The notes under the pieces: generated by a model
Told to the model about the DNA's origin: nothing
What the model saw: the letters and a program-made list of their open reading frames with translations, nothing else
Database searches by the model: none
DNA from: Epiperipatus broadwayi
Lineage: Eukaryota; Onychophora; Udeonychophora; Euonychophora; Peripatidae
Assembly (NCBI GenBank): GCA_028023455.1
Contig: JAQFVV010000232.1
Location: forward strand, 1,612,001-1,676,000
Length of the DNA stretch: 64,000 bases
Reading direction: 5' to 3'
Position numbers and translations under genes: made by a program
Part shown: positions 34,551-47,560 of the stretch, piece by piece
How the letters are laid out: each line of letters opens with the position of its first letter
Position numbering within the stretch: position 1 is the first letter of the stretch

Positions 34551-37500
34551 TGTACCCTTACTTCTCGATGTATAATATAATTTGAAATACAACTAGCTCA
34601 ATTAAATTATAATGCTTCAATTAAAATTTGCATATCTATCTTTAATTTATTTTATATTATCATATTCTAATTAAATTTATTATCAATTATCAAAATCAAT
34701 ATATTTCTATAGTATGTACTAATTAAATAAGTATTTATCAAAATCATGAGACTGTGAAGTAAAGTTACAAAGTAATAAGTAGATTTACATTGAGTCAATA
34801 TCTCCCAAGACATTGTCTCAATGGCATAAGAATACTATTACCTCCTTACTATCCTATTACTACATCTACAGCATTCTTATGGCTTTTAAATAAAATAAAC
34901 TATCTTTAATAATAATAAAATAAATAAATCTTAACTTTTAATTTTTAAAATATAATTAAATAATCTCAGGTTCTTCTAATTATCTTAAAGTAATGATAAC
35001 TCATGTAAATAAGTATGATATGGGATTTTATATCAAACCTAAATACACCTAACTTATTCTAATAATAATAATATTCAATACTAATCTTAGGGTATAACTT
35101 AATCTTATTTATTTCTGTTATATTATCAATTATTAAATAAATAAATAATCATGTATATATCTTTTATCTTCATATAGTATCTTAATTTTAGAATAGATCA
35201 AAATCTTATAACTTAAAAATCTGTGGCAATAAATAATATTGTATTCTTATATTATGCATTATAATTACTCTATGACCATTGTAATATGATGTAATAATGT
35301 CAATCAATTCTCATAAATGATAATCAGGAAAATATTGTATTTATTTCTAAAATAATAATAATAAATTCACATTGTGCAAATATTATGTTTCTTCAAATTA
35401 TCTGCTGTCAAATGCTGTGGTGCAAAATAATGAACTCGACACACTTTTAAAACAAATTAAACAAATTTATTTACATTAACTTTGATTAAGAATCTATTTA
35501 CAATATTTACAGTTCAAAATTAGAAAAACAAAGAAAAATAAAATATATAAAAAATATTAATACAAGATGTTTACACTGTTATTAACTTATACTCTTAATA
35601 AATAATTTATACATTCTTTTAAAATGCTGTACTAATAACATTGAAGTATGTTTTCGAACCTACACTTTAAATACATATCAGTAAGCTTCAATTATTACAA
35701 ATAAATTTATGTAAATACTGTTTATGTAGCATATGTAAACAATTAAACTTTAATAATTAAATCGCTACATCAATTAAGTATTATTATTATTCATTTCATC
35801 ATGTACTAGCATGTGTTCACTTTATTATTAGTACTACTTTAATATCATAATATAGAAACTAATGTATTTTTGTAATGTAATAACAAATAATTGATTACAA
35901 CTTTATATTTCACTTAATGCAATTCATGCTACATGTTTTATCAAATATGCATTACATATATGTATTGTTAAAATAATAATATTTAAATTATTCATCAATT
36001 TCAAATTCATAAAGTATTATATTAGATAAATTCTATGATTCTTTTCTATGTGAAATTATTACTTTACTTTATGTGTTATTCTACTCCTTCTTAATAACTT
36101 TCTATCTACAAAACATCCTTTTAAACTTATTTAAACTTTCCGGAAAAACAATCATCTACTTTAAATAAATACTAATTATCCAAAACTATTTATACTTCCT
36201 CATCTATATTCAGTAAACTTTCAACTCAAATATAAACTTCTACATAAAACTTAACTTAATTTATCCAATAAAATAAAAATAAAATATAGACTTTTAAAAT
36301 CTCTTCCTAACTTGAAATAAAAATAATTACTTATGAATAACAAATATAATTCTAATACTGTAACATAAAACAAAATATCAAAATTTATTTACGAAAGAAT
36401 CATATAATTATTTCTAAGCTTCTTATGTAATGTTGCATCGTATTTATTTCATAAATTCAAATTATGCATATTTAAATAAAACTGTCACTGCCAATATAAT
36501 GTGTGTGTATTTAAAATAATCATACATTCATTCAAAATAACATATCATTCGGTTGATCTAAAGAAAACATATTAAATACATTAAAATTATTATTATTATA
36601 CAATTTTTTACCATCAATAATGACTTAATGTACTGTCCATCTTCCAATATTCTTCGGAATTACAGCTTCATAAAATAATTCACATTTACACTTACGATCA
36701 TTCTTTAACATATTACGTTTTATATTAATTATAAAATAAACTTATGTAATTAATTATTATATTACTTTAGTTATTATTTTTAAAAAAATGTACCTATCTT
36801 ATTTTTAATAGATTAATATTATTTAACTTTTATATTAGATAAATAAAACAAAATTTATATTACATAATTCCAGCGATGTTTCCTTTTCACCATAAAGTTC
36901 TTTAATCGTAGGCACATATTCACTAGAACACCATTTCCTGTTTCCGGTCCACCACGTGTTTTTTAAAAGTTTATGAAAAACGAAAACGTTCTTTTTAAAC
37001 AAAATAAAAGTTAATTCTTCCATAAGAAATAAAATAAAATTAAAATAGTTTATAGGATCCTGATTTAGTTCTTTCTAGAATATTATTCAAAGTTATTATT
37101 TTAAATTAGTCTATAGTTTATAAAAAAATTATCATTTAATTATTTTAAATTAACTGGGACGTCCACATATTACTTGCGCATTTCTTAATAAAATATCCAG
37201 GTAAGAATAAGCTTCTTTATTTATAAACGACCAGCGTTTAAATTATTTCAATATAATAATTTTATTATATTAAGATTTTTAGCTAATTATATTCTCAATT
37301 TATTTGCCTTTTAAAATTGTCAATATTCAGTCTTTTAAACATAAAGACTTAACAAGGCAAGTATTTATAAAACTACTTTTATTTCTAATATCTTTACTTA
37401 AGATATACATTTAAATTTATAGCTTGCAAAAATACTTTCTTTATACAAAAGTATTTATTCTTTAAAATATTTAATTTTCTAATAGTCAATAGCAATTAGC

Positions 37501-38839
37501 TTTTAAAATTATATACTATCCAAAATACTACTTTTCTCCATCTTGTAAATTTCCGAACTAATCCAGCGTTTGTCATATTTCTAAGGTAAAGTTTCCGATA
37601 TATTTTCACTATATATGATGTTCCCATGACTATTTGCTTGTAAATTGAGCTTAATTAGAGACGACCGATAGGGAAAAAATTAAGTTAATACTGCATGTCT
37701 ATCATTTTAAACTTTTATAACTTATTTACAAGACACTCTTATAATTTTGAAAAATGATTTTAAAAGCGTCTACAAAATTTACGTAGCTATTTTTAATAAC
37801 ACAATTAACTTGAAAAATCAATCACAGAGTCCTCTCCTAACAATTGAACTGAGCTTTTATACCGGAAGAAACTTCTCATTTGATTGGTACATTTAAACAA
37901 TCAACTTTGCTGGCTTATTTACATATTTACCAACAACACAAAATTAAAAATAAATAATGACTTATTTAATATTTAATATTTATTACATTATTAAATCTTT
38001 TAAAATAATCTTTATCATTTATTTAAATCTATTAAACACTTTTAAAAAGTATATTATTTTACTTGATTTTAATTTTAACTTTTATAAGATTATTTAAAAT
38101 AAACTAAGTATTTTTTTATACGTCATATTTTTAAAACAATATTTTAAAATCAGATTTAATATTTCACATTGAATATCTTTATTTTTATCTCGTGATAACT
38201 CACGTATTATTTATAAATTTTACAACATGATTTTTAAAATAGTTTTGCAACTTTGCTAAATAACTTCCAAGCATGTTTGTGTATATTTAACTAACATCTG
38301 TTTCTACTACAACACAAGAAACGCTTGTTATCGTCTAAAAATAAACTAACAATTGCATTTTTTTAAAATAAATATTTTTTAAAATAAATATTTTTTAAAT
38401 AAATAAGATATTATAATAGATTTTAAAATAATTATCCAATATTATTAAAATCAAATATTAGTCTTTTATTTAAGTACTTACAATAATTAAAATATTTATA
38501 TTCTTTTATAATATTATTTTATCAACAATAAATATATGCATTTAATCTTACTTGTCTTTTTAAATACTTTTAGCTTTAAATACCTATTTATTAAATATAT
38601 TAATGCAGTATTGATTATGGCCATTTTTCCCAATTATATATTATAATCATCATCATTTAAAATGTCTCTCTCTATATCAGCACAATTTCACATATCAAAT
38701 ACTCATAGATTGCCTTAATTAAACCCCTTGAAATACTACCATAAGCAAAATTAACATCACATATTCAAATATATCTTAAATTTAAAATTTTTAATAGATT
38801 AGCACAAAAATTAAATGGTGACCCATACAAAAGGGCACA
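34551..38839 (-). mobile_element. Solo LTR of a related family, reverse orientation (about 4.3 kb)
   Basis: On the minus strand it starts TGTGCCCTTTTGTATGGGTC and ends GAAGTAAGGGTACA, with ATAT on both sides (34547-34550 and 38840-38843). Near its 3' end it carries TATTCTTATGCCATTGAG, then CTCAATGTA and TCTCATGA, the same ordered block as the intact LTRs. Overall similarity is patchy, so it belongs to a sister family rather than the same one. No internal region remains, as after LTR-LTR recombination. The small frame at 36835-37023 has no protein signature. Confidence 0.75.
37854..37887 (-). promoter_or_regulatory. Possible LTR promoter: CCAAT and TATA motifs
   Basis: On the minus strand, about 1 kb into the solo LTR, CCAATCA is followed about 20 bases later by TATAAAAGC and then a region suitable for initiation. 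The intact LTRs have ACCAATCA at a matching distance but no clear TATA. Confidence 0.35.
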
Positions 38840-38843
38840 ATAT

Positions 38844-39346
38844 ATATCGCTGATATAACATAATTTCTGGATTCACTCAATTCATTATATCAGAACTCAC
38901 TGCAATAATATTTTTTTAATAATTCTTTCAACATACTCTTTTTTTTTTAAATTATTTTTTTATGAATATAATGGTTATGAAAAATAGCAAAGTGAAAAGT
39001 AAATGTCAAAAGATTTCAGTTAAATTTAATTTTTTAATTTTACATTATTTTTTCCTTCATTTAATGACATATAAGTTAATGTTTATCATTTTCTATAAAT
39101 TAAAATTTTAAAAATAAAATAAACATGTTCTAAAATAATTTTTCTGTTTTAAGTGAAACTTTAATTTATAAAAATTAAATACATATATTTTTCATATAAA
39201 AAGATATAATCATATGATGTTATGAGAAAAAATATAATCAAATGATGTTATGAGAAAAAATGCTTTAAAATAACATCTATTTTTATTACAAAATCTCACA
39301 TAAAATTTTATCAAATGCAATTTATTGTTGCTTACAATAGAGGGAC
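38844..39346. other. A+T-rich DNA with a 28-bp direct duplication
   Basis: No gene seen. The phrase ATATAATCATATGATGTTAT and its continuation GAGAAAAA is repeated almost at once near 39205-39260. Confidence 0.5.
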
Positions 39347-39502
39347 TTGAATTTAGAATTTTCAATCTATATTCATCCTCAACTCCATCTCAAATAACCA
39401 ATACACATGATCATTTATCGTTTCCATGTGTATGTAGTCATTGTGTATCGGTTGTTTGGGATGGGGTGGAGGATGAATATAGACTGAAAATTTTAAATTC
39501 AA
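39347..39502. mobile_element. Small foldback element (about 156 bp)
   Basis: Outer arms mirror each other: TTGAATTTAGAATTTTCA at the left against TGAAAATTTTAAATTCAA at the right, followed inward by CTATATTCATCCTC and GAGGATGAATATAG. Arms of about 60 bp with mismatches surround a loop that is itself partly palindromic (CACATG). I see no clear target duplication. The frame through it is only a by-product. Confidence 0.65.
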
Positions 39503-40134
39503 ATACTGAATAAATAGATTAAATATTAATATAAAAGGTATAGAATCACAATCTTTACAAATAAGCTACAAATTGTTTATAAACACACATTTGATATTAA
39601 AATATGTATTTTAATGCACATTAATATAATTGTTTAGATATTTTTGTTACAAAAATTATTTGGTTTTTAAGTTATAATTGTTAAGTTGGATTTAAAAAGT
39701 AAAATCAAAAAAGTCACTAAACAATCTTTCAAGAAAAAGAGATCATTACTAAAAATAATTTTCCTATTTTGATACTTTTTTTGTTAATAACTGCTTTTGT
39801 CAGTTTGTTAAAATTTGTAAACAAATTTATGTTTTTGATAAAAGCAGTAAAAAATAATTATAGATTGGGTTATCCAGGAATTCATTAGAAATGTGAACAC
39901 TGGAAGTGTGACAGTCATGATCCATGATTTTATGTTCTATAATATGCCACTCTACTAATCTAAACCATGTAGGATAATAAAAGAAATTATAAATTTATTT
40001 CAAATAAAATCTTAATGAATTTTTAAGTTTAAATTATCAACACACTTATTATTTTTGTTATTCCCAAATACATTAAAAAAAGACATTTTAAAAAAAGGCC
40101 AGTAAATATATACCCCCCCCCTTTTTTTACAGAA
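39503..40134. other. A+T-rich flank of the Merlin-type element
   Basis: No gene or repeat recognised. Confidence 0.5.
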
Positions 40135-43053
40135 TTTTTTAAGGTAGTTGAGGAGGGACCATACTGCCGCCATCAGATGGCGCTGCGACACCATCAACAA
40201 CCGGCCTGAAATCTGCAAGTGATAAATTTTTTTACGAAAGTGGCTCAAAATTCACAAATAAAAAAAAATATAACAAAATACTATGAAATTGAACTAAAAA
40301 AAAAAAGTGATGAAAGTGGCTGAAAAATGACAAATAAAAAAGAAAACAACAAAATGGTATGAAATGCAAATAAAAAAAAATGAAAAAAGCATGCAAATAC
40401 GAGAAAAACGTCCACCCCCCCACCCCCAATAAAAAATTCTTCACTTAAATCAAGAAATAAAAGTGACAGGATATATATATCCAAGAAATACATGGAAAAG
40501 TACAAATTATATTAAAAACAAACAAGAAAATAGCATCAAATCATATAATAATTGAAATTCAAAAAATAACTAAGTCCGTGATTGATCCAAAAGCAAAGTT
40601 GGCGGACAAAAAAGCGGGAAATCCAAAATCATCTAATTATTTACCTTTCAACATTTACAAATATGAATGGGCAAATTAAGTAGCTGTCAATATTTGCAAA
40701 CGATCAGATATAAAAGCAATGGTTATATAAACTAAAAAGAATAGTACTATAAAATTCAAATTTAAAAATAAAAAATTCCATGAAAATACGAGAAACACCC
40801 CTCCCCCCAACATCAAAATTTCTTCACTTAAATCAAAAAATAAAAATGACTGAAGATATATATATATCCAAGAAATACATGGAAAGTATAAATTATATTA
40901 AAAACAAACAAGAAAATGATGTAATATCCTATAATAATTAAAATTTAAAAAATAAAGAAATCTATACTAATCGACAAAGAAACATGGCAGACAAACACAG
41001 CAAATTAAGGAGCTTTCAATATTTAGCAAAGGTTATATAAACTAAAAAGAATATTACATGAGAATCTATTTTTCAAATTGCATCAAGAATACGATCAAAA
41101 ATAATTAAAATGCAAATACAGAATTTGGTGTATTACTAAGAGATAAACTGCCCCCCTCCCGCATGAAGAATTACTGAGTAACTTTTCAAAAATATACATT
41201 TAATACTTAAAAAATAAAAAGACTATTTGCAAATAAGAAGTCACAACACTTAAATACAGAGTAATAAATAGTAAGTAATTAAATATATTAGCAAGTTTAA
41301 AATACTTTAAAAGGTAGTTTAAAATAATCATCAAATACAGTTACAGAAAAAATTATATATATTGGCAAGAATGTTACAAGATGTTATAAATAATTAAGAA
41401 TATTAAAAGAGTTTTAAAAATATAATTGTAGAAATATTACCAACTTTTTTTGTTCTGAGTTCAGTTCGGTGCCAATAAATGATTCTCAGCATTTTGACAA
41501 AGAGAAACTATTTTCGGCGCCATTTACAATATGATGACTTGATTGACATCTTTCTGCCTTGTTTACAACTCTTCTTTAATTAAAATTATAGCACTAATCA
41601 AAGCCGATCTCCATGTGAATAACAGCAGATTAAAAAAATAATTTAACATAAGACATCGAAACTACTAGCAAAAGTTATTTCAAAAGTTGCAGATTGAAAT
41701 ATAGCTTATGTAATATCCCAATAAATGATTTTTAGCATTTGTACAAAGAGAAACTATTTTCTATAATTTAGTAGCATTTTCTGTGCACATTGATAATTAT
41801 ATAAATGCATACTTCATTACATTTATTTAAACAAAATTGCAAATAAATAGTTGCAATTGAAATGTGACATATAGCTACTTCTTACATTAAAAAGTATAAC
41901 ACCCCAATGCAATTTAAAATAATACATGTTTCTTCAGCATTTAGCCCAAGAGAAAATATTTTCTTAAAAAGATACTTTAGTATTATATTCTGTTCATAGT
42001 AAATATATATAAGATGGATATTTCATTATGTTTTATTTAAACAAAGTTGCCAATTTTTTTTTTCAGTACGAGATGTCTAATTACAAATGTAAATTCCCCC
42101 CTTCTCACCAAATAGCGTTAATTAACAAATGAAGTCAGCGTAGATTTTCAAAAAATATCTGAATACTTTTAAAAGAAAAGTACTTTCAACATCAAATTAT
42201 TTAGCTGTAAAGCAATTAATTTTTTTCTGGCTTTGAAATTAGGGCATATGTAAATTCATTAATAATATTTAATAATTAAAAATCAATACACAAAAAATAA
42301 TTACCAATGTCGTCCTTCATTTATAGTATGTACTTGGATTTGTCCAGTTTTTTTTTATTCAAGAAATTGTTTTTCATGTGAAAATAACGGTATACCAAAA
42401 TAACATCACATTTCATTTTGAAAATACAAAGAGTGACATGCCCTAGAAAAAAGATTATTTGCAGAATATAAATCCATTCGGGTACTCCATTAGCTATCTC
42501 CAAAATGAATCGAAAAATGGCGCTGACTAAACTAAATTTATTTTTACAATTACTATTTAACACGCAAAAGCTAGAAACTGGTTTATAGTATCCTAAACAT
42601 TTCATTAATATGAGATTCTTAGGAAAATACTGAATTATATCTATATACATATATTATTTAAATATAATCGCACCGTAATATATTAAATCAGTTATCGTAC
42701 CGTAATCTATTAAATCAGTTTGTTCTTTCAAAATGAAATATGATGTAGAAGACATTTTACATGAAAAAAATAATTTCCAAAGGAAACACATTTAATCAAA
42801 ACAAATCTGAACTAGACTTTTGAAGTACCTGCTTTGTTCTATTATGACGTGTTAATACCTTATTTTGTACTGAAATACAAGTTGTTGGGATGTTTATTTT
42901 TTGACAAAGTTAACAAAGATATTCTGATGCAGAAGAATACAACATTAAATATGCGCAAAGTTTGAGCCAACATTTCAAAATCTGGTTCTGAAACTATCAG
43001 CAGCTCAAATTTAAGTGTCATTTTTTACGCGATATTCTTTTTTTTAATTCAAA

Positions 43054-43902
43054 ATGAAAGTTTGGAATTTACCAAAGACGGAACTTGAAGCAGTGGAGTT
43101 CCTACAAAGTAAAAGTGTTCTGCCTTCCCAAAAAGTTTGCAAGTCTGGCCATGAAATGAAGCTTTATGTGAATGCAAGGGCACAATGGAAGTGCAACATT
43201 AAGTCATGTCAATGTCGCAAAGCACTTCGGAAACGGACCTGGTTGGAAGGCTGCAAATTGTCATTTGTTACAGCCATCCGAATCATGTATTACTGGAGCA
43301 AAAACCAATTGACCATGCAATTGGGAAAAAATGAGTTGGATTTGGACAGGAAAACTGTCATTGCATGGGAGCAGTATTTAAGAGAAGCATGTAAAGAAAG
43401 TCTGCTATCTCACCCATCCTGCCCAATTGGAGGCCCAGGAAAAATTGTAGAGGTTGACGAAAATTTGTTCAGTAAACGTAAAAATCAACAGGGAAGAACC
43501 AGCAGTGGTTATTTGGTGGCTTATGTATAGAAATGAAGGAGTGTTTCATTGTTGCTATTCCAGATCGAAGTGTCTGTTCTTCTAGATCTCATTAAACAAC
43601 ATGTAGCACCAGGATCCACCATATATACTGACTGCTGGAAGGCCTACAAAACGGATGTATTGATTGCTGCAGGTTTCCAACACTTCAAAGTCAATCATTC
43701 GTACAATTTTGTCGATCCTACGACTGGCGCACATACACAAAATGTAGAAAGACTTTGGGGGCTTTTGAAATGTCACAATAAACTAGAGAGGGGAACAGCT
43801 CAACATCTTGATTCTTACTTAGATGAATTCATGTGGCGACGATTGCATGATGGTGAAGATATATTCGATGCAATATTGCAAGGGATAAATATACCAATCT
43901 AA
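43054..43902 (+). pseudogene. Merlin/ISXO2-type DDE transposase, two compensating frameshifts
   Basis: Transposase of the IS1595/ISXO2-like family that would cut and paste the surrounding element. The N-terminal piece (43054 to about 43505) has a Cys-rich zinc-binding stretch (VCKSGHEM, then WKCNIKSCQCRK), a helix-turn-helix-like region and the first catalytic Asp in KIVEVDENLFSKRK. The middle piece, in another frame (about 43506-43570), reads WLFGGLCIEMKECFIVAIP, the strand that should follow. The last piece (about 43570-43902) returns to the first frame with IYTDCWKAYKT (second Asp), VNHSYNFVDPTTGAHTQNVE (third acidic residue) and a C-terminal end near GINIPI. All catalytic residues are present; only the two small indels near 43504 and 43570 break it, so decay is recent or the indels are assembly errors. 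No intron signals explain the shifts. Confidence 0.85.
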
Positions 43903-43904
43903 AT

Positions 43905-44505
43905 TTCTAAACTATAATCTGATAATTTCTGCCATCTTTGCTGTAACCATCATTACTTAATCTTGTATTACTATTCAATTGTGATAAAAGCTTCATAATT
44001 TAGCCAGCTTTGCTGTACTTTTTTAAACAAAATAAGCATAGGTACTTAATCTTGGATTACTATTCAATTGTGATGAAAGCTTATAATTTGGCCAGCTTTG
44101 CTGTACTTTTTTAAACAAAATAAGTATTGTTACTTACTCTTGTATTACTATTCAATTGTAATAAAAGCATAATTTGGCCAGCTTTGCTGTACTTTTTTAA
44201 ACAAAATAAGCATCATTACTTAATCTTGTATTACTATTCAATTGTGATAAAAGCTTCATAATTTGGCCAGCTTTGCTGTACTTTTTTAAACAAAATAAGC
44301 ATCGTTACTTAATCTTGTATTACTATTCAATTGTGATAAAAGCTTCATAATTTGGGCAGCTTTGCTGTACTTTTTTAAACAAAATAAGCATCATTACTTA
44401 ATCTTGTATTATTATTCAATTGTGATAAAAGCTTCATAATTTGGACATCTTTGCTGTATTTTTTTAAACAAAATAAGCATCATTACTTAATCTTCTGTTA
44501 CTATT
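43905..44505 (+). repeat. Tandem array of about seven 88-bp units behind the transposase
   Basis: Units of 86-89 bp share GCCAGCTTTGCTGTACTTTT, AAACAAAATAAGCATCATTA and ACTATTCAATTGTGATAAAA; the GCCAG landmark falls at about 44003, 44091, 44177, 44266, 44355 and 44444. The first unit starts just after the transposase stop and is diverged. Non-coding; perhaps the 3' untranslated region expanded by slippage or unequal exchange. Confidence 0.9.
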
Positions 44506-46166
44506 TAAAATGGGAACTCTAAATCAAAATAATGTTCTTAATCCATTTTTATGCTGAACACATTCAAGTGCCTACTACGAATGATTGGGAGGACTTTGGT
44601 AATTATTTTTTGTGTATTGCTTTTTTACATTGATCACCATTTTTTGTGTATTGCTTTTTAATTAGTTAAATATTATTGATCAATTTAGATATGCCATAAT
44701 TTGAAAGCCAGATAACAATTAATTGCTTTATAGCTAAATAATTTGAGTTACCTATTTTTGGATAGAAAGTCTTCATTGGAGTAATGGGTATGTTTTACGT
44801 TTGACTTATTTTTGATGATATGTCATAATTTCATACCAGTAATATTCTTTTTAGCTTATATAACTGTTGCATTTAAATCTGATTGTTTGCAAATATTGAA
44901 AGCTCCTTAATTTGCCGTGTTTGTCCGCCATGTTTCTTTGTCGATTAGCATAGATTTCTTTATTTTTAAAATTTTAATTATTATAGGATATTACACCATT
45001 TTCTTGTTTGTTTTTAATATAATTTATACTTTCCATGTATTTCTTGGATATATATATCTTTAGTCATTTTTATTTTTCGATTTAAGTGAAGAAATTTTGA
45101 TGTTAGGGGGGGGGAGGTGTTTCTCGTATTTTCATGGAATTTTTTATTTTTAAATTTGAATTTTATAGTACTATTCTTTTTAGCTTATATAACCATTGCT
45201 TTTATATCTGATCGTTTGCAAATATTGACAGCTACTTAATTTGCCCATTCATATTTGTAAATGTTGAAAGGTAAATAATTAGATGATTTTGGATTTCCCG
45301 CTTTTTTGTCCGCCATGTTTGCTTTTGGATCAATCACAGACTTGGTTATTTTTTAAATTTCAATTATTATATGATTTGATGCTATTTTCTTGTTTGTTTT
45401 TAATATAATTTATACTTTCCATGTATTTCTTGGATATATATATCTTCAGTCATTTTTATTTTTCGATTTAAGTGAAGAAATTTTGATGTTAAGGGGGGTG
45501 TTTCTCATATTTTCATGGAATTTTTTCTTTTTAAATTTGAATTTTATAGTACTATTCTTTTTAGCTTATGTAACCATTGCTTTTATATCTGATCATTTAC
45601 AAATATTGACAGCTACTTAATTTGCCCATTCATATTTGTAAATGTTGAAAGGTAAATAATTAGATGATTTTGGATTTCCCACTTTTTTGTCCACCATGTT
45701 TGCTTTTGGATCAATCATGGACTTAGTTATTTTTTAAATTTTAATTGTTATATGATTTGATGCTATTTTCTTGTTTGTTTTTAATATAATTTGTACTTTT
45801 CCATTTATTTCTTGGATATATATATATATCCTCAGTCATTTTTATTTCTCGATTTAAGTGAAGAATTTTTTATTTGGGGAGGGAGGGTACGTTTTTCTCG
45901 CATTTGCATGCTTTTTTCATTTTTTTTATTTGAATTTCATACCATTTGGTTGTTTTCTTTTTTATTTGTCATTTTTCAGCCACTTTCAACGCTTTTTTTT
46001 TTTTAGTTCAGTTTCATAGCATTTTGTTATTTTTTTTATTTATTTGTGAATTTTGAGCCACTTTCGTAAATAAATGTATCACTTGCAGATTTCAGGCCGG
46101 TTGTTGATGGTGTCGCAGCGCCATCTGATGGCAGCTGTACGGTCCCTCTTCAACTACCTTTTTTAA

Positions 46167-46597
46167 ATATACTATATGATTTATTTATTTTTTTAAAAAA
46201 ACGTATTACAAAATACTAAAATGTTTTTGACGAAAATATTTTGTTGATGGGGGAGAAGTGTTATTTGTACTTATCTAATGTTTTAAAAATAAAATTTAGT
46301 GTATATACTTTTTTAAAAAGTTATATTGAATTTATCCTTTTACACACTTTTATGAGTATATAACATTTTTATTTTTTTAAATTTTCTAAGAATAATTGAT
46401 ATTGCACACTGTTGAACATTTCTATTTGATTTAAATATTGTCATTGAAAGTAAAATGTTTTTTTTAGTAAAATGCTGGTGGTTCTACACTTATGAAAAGT
46501 CTGATTAAATATTGGTGGTTATCATTTTGATGATAGAATATTACAGGGAAATATTAAGCTTCTTAATTGAGTATATTAATATAGATAATATTAAATA
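46167..46597. other. A+T-rich spacer between the two Merlin-type elements
   Basis: No gene or repeat recognised. Confidence 0.5.
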
Positions 46598-46620
46598 CAC
46601 CTGGGTTTCATTTTATGCGG
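46598..46620 (+). mobile_element. Isolated pogo/Tigger-like terminus
   Basis: CACCTGGGTTTCATTTTATG and three more bases, directly after TA. It matches the 5' ends of the MITEs at 14775 and 59858 with three mismatches, then stops where the palindromic element begins. A truncated relic. Confidence 0.55.
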
Positions 46621-46681
46621 TAGATAAATTTATTTACCAAAATGGCTGAAAAATGACAAAAAAAATCGATGAAAGTGGCTG

Positions 46682-46790
46682 CGTTGTTAGCCAAGAGGTC
46701 ATTGCACCTGCCTTGCAAGCAAGTATTTGGTTGCAGATGGGTGTGGGTTCATGTCCTGGCTGATGCGATGACATATGGGGGGGAAAGAAT
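46682..46790 (+). repeat. tRNA-Ala-like SINE relic inside the left arm
   Basis: A-box-like TTAGCCAAGAGGT, anticodon-loop-like CTTGCAA (TGC, alanine) and B-box-like GTGGGTTCATGTCC lie in tRNA order and spacing. It is absent from the matching place in the right arm and is bracketed by AAGTGGCTG, which could be a target duplication or two copies of the local subrepeat. Stems are imperfect, so it is not a functional tRNA. Confidence 0.5.
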
Positions 46791-47560
46791 CACTGTAAGT
46801 GGCTGAAAAATGAAAAAAAAACTATGAAAGTGGCTGACCCCCCCCCCTAAAATCAAAATTTGTTCACTTAAATCGAAAAATAAAAATGGATGAAGATATA
46901 TGTACACAAGACATACATAAAAAGTAGAATTTATTAAAAAAAAAAAAGATATCAAATCCTGTAATAATTCAAATTTAAAAAATAAATAAGTCCGTGATAA
47001 ATACAAAAGAAACATGGCAGACAAAACGCGGGAAATCTAAAGCAACGATTATATAAAGTAGAAATTATTAAAAAAAACAAGAAAACTATAATTCAAATTT
47101 TAAAAAAATAACTTAAGTCTGTGATTAATGCAGAAATAAACATGGCAACCAAAAAGCAGGAAATCCAAAATTATCAAATTATTTACCTTTGAGATTTCCA
47201 AATTAGCTGTCAATATTTGCAAACGGTCAGATATAAAAGCAATGGTTATATAAGCTAAAAAGAATATTACTATAAAATTTAAATTTAAAAATTCCATGAA
47301 AATATGACAATGAAAGCCCCCCCCCCCTAAAATCAAAATTTCTCCACTTAAATCGAAAAATAAAAATGACTGAAGATATATATATATCCAAGAAATACAT
47401 GGAATATACATTATATTAAAAAAAAACAAGAAAATGATGTAATATCCTATAATAATTCAAATTTAAAAAATTAAGAAATCCATGCTAATCGACAAAGGAA
47501 CATGGCGGACAAACACGGCAAATTAAGTAGCTTTCAATATTTGCAAACGATCAGATTTAA

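Larger units (their letters stand above)
40143..46158 (+). mobile_element. Merlin (IS1016-like) DNA transposon with kilobase-long inverted arms
   Basis: Both ends carry the inverted motif GGTAGTTGAGGAGGGACCAT (left) and its mirror (right, slightly diverged), and the flanks are the exact 8-bp direct repeat TTTTTTAA (40135-40142 and 46159-46166). The 8-bp duplication, GG ends and an ISXO2/IS1595-type transposase inside all agree on Merlin. Inverted arms continue past the ends for about 1 kb: 40143-41130 against about 44850-46158. The right arm holds about three tandem subrepeats (starting near 44847, 45175 and 45556), the left about two. Subterminal CAGCCACTTTC motifs occur in both arms. About 6 kb in all. 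Confidence 0.88.

Noticed and set aside
43905-44505. CRISPR-like regular repeats
   Set aside because: Repeat units are contiguous without unique spacers, and the context is a eukaryotic transposon.
45390-46006. Several hydrophobic frames (F/L/I-rich) on both strands in 40230-40510, 45390-46010, 46750-47430 and 50595-51060
   Set aside because: They repeat in mirrored positions because of the inverted arms, are made of T-rich repeat DNA and have no stable start or domain.
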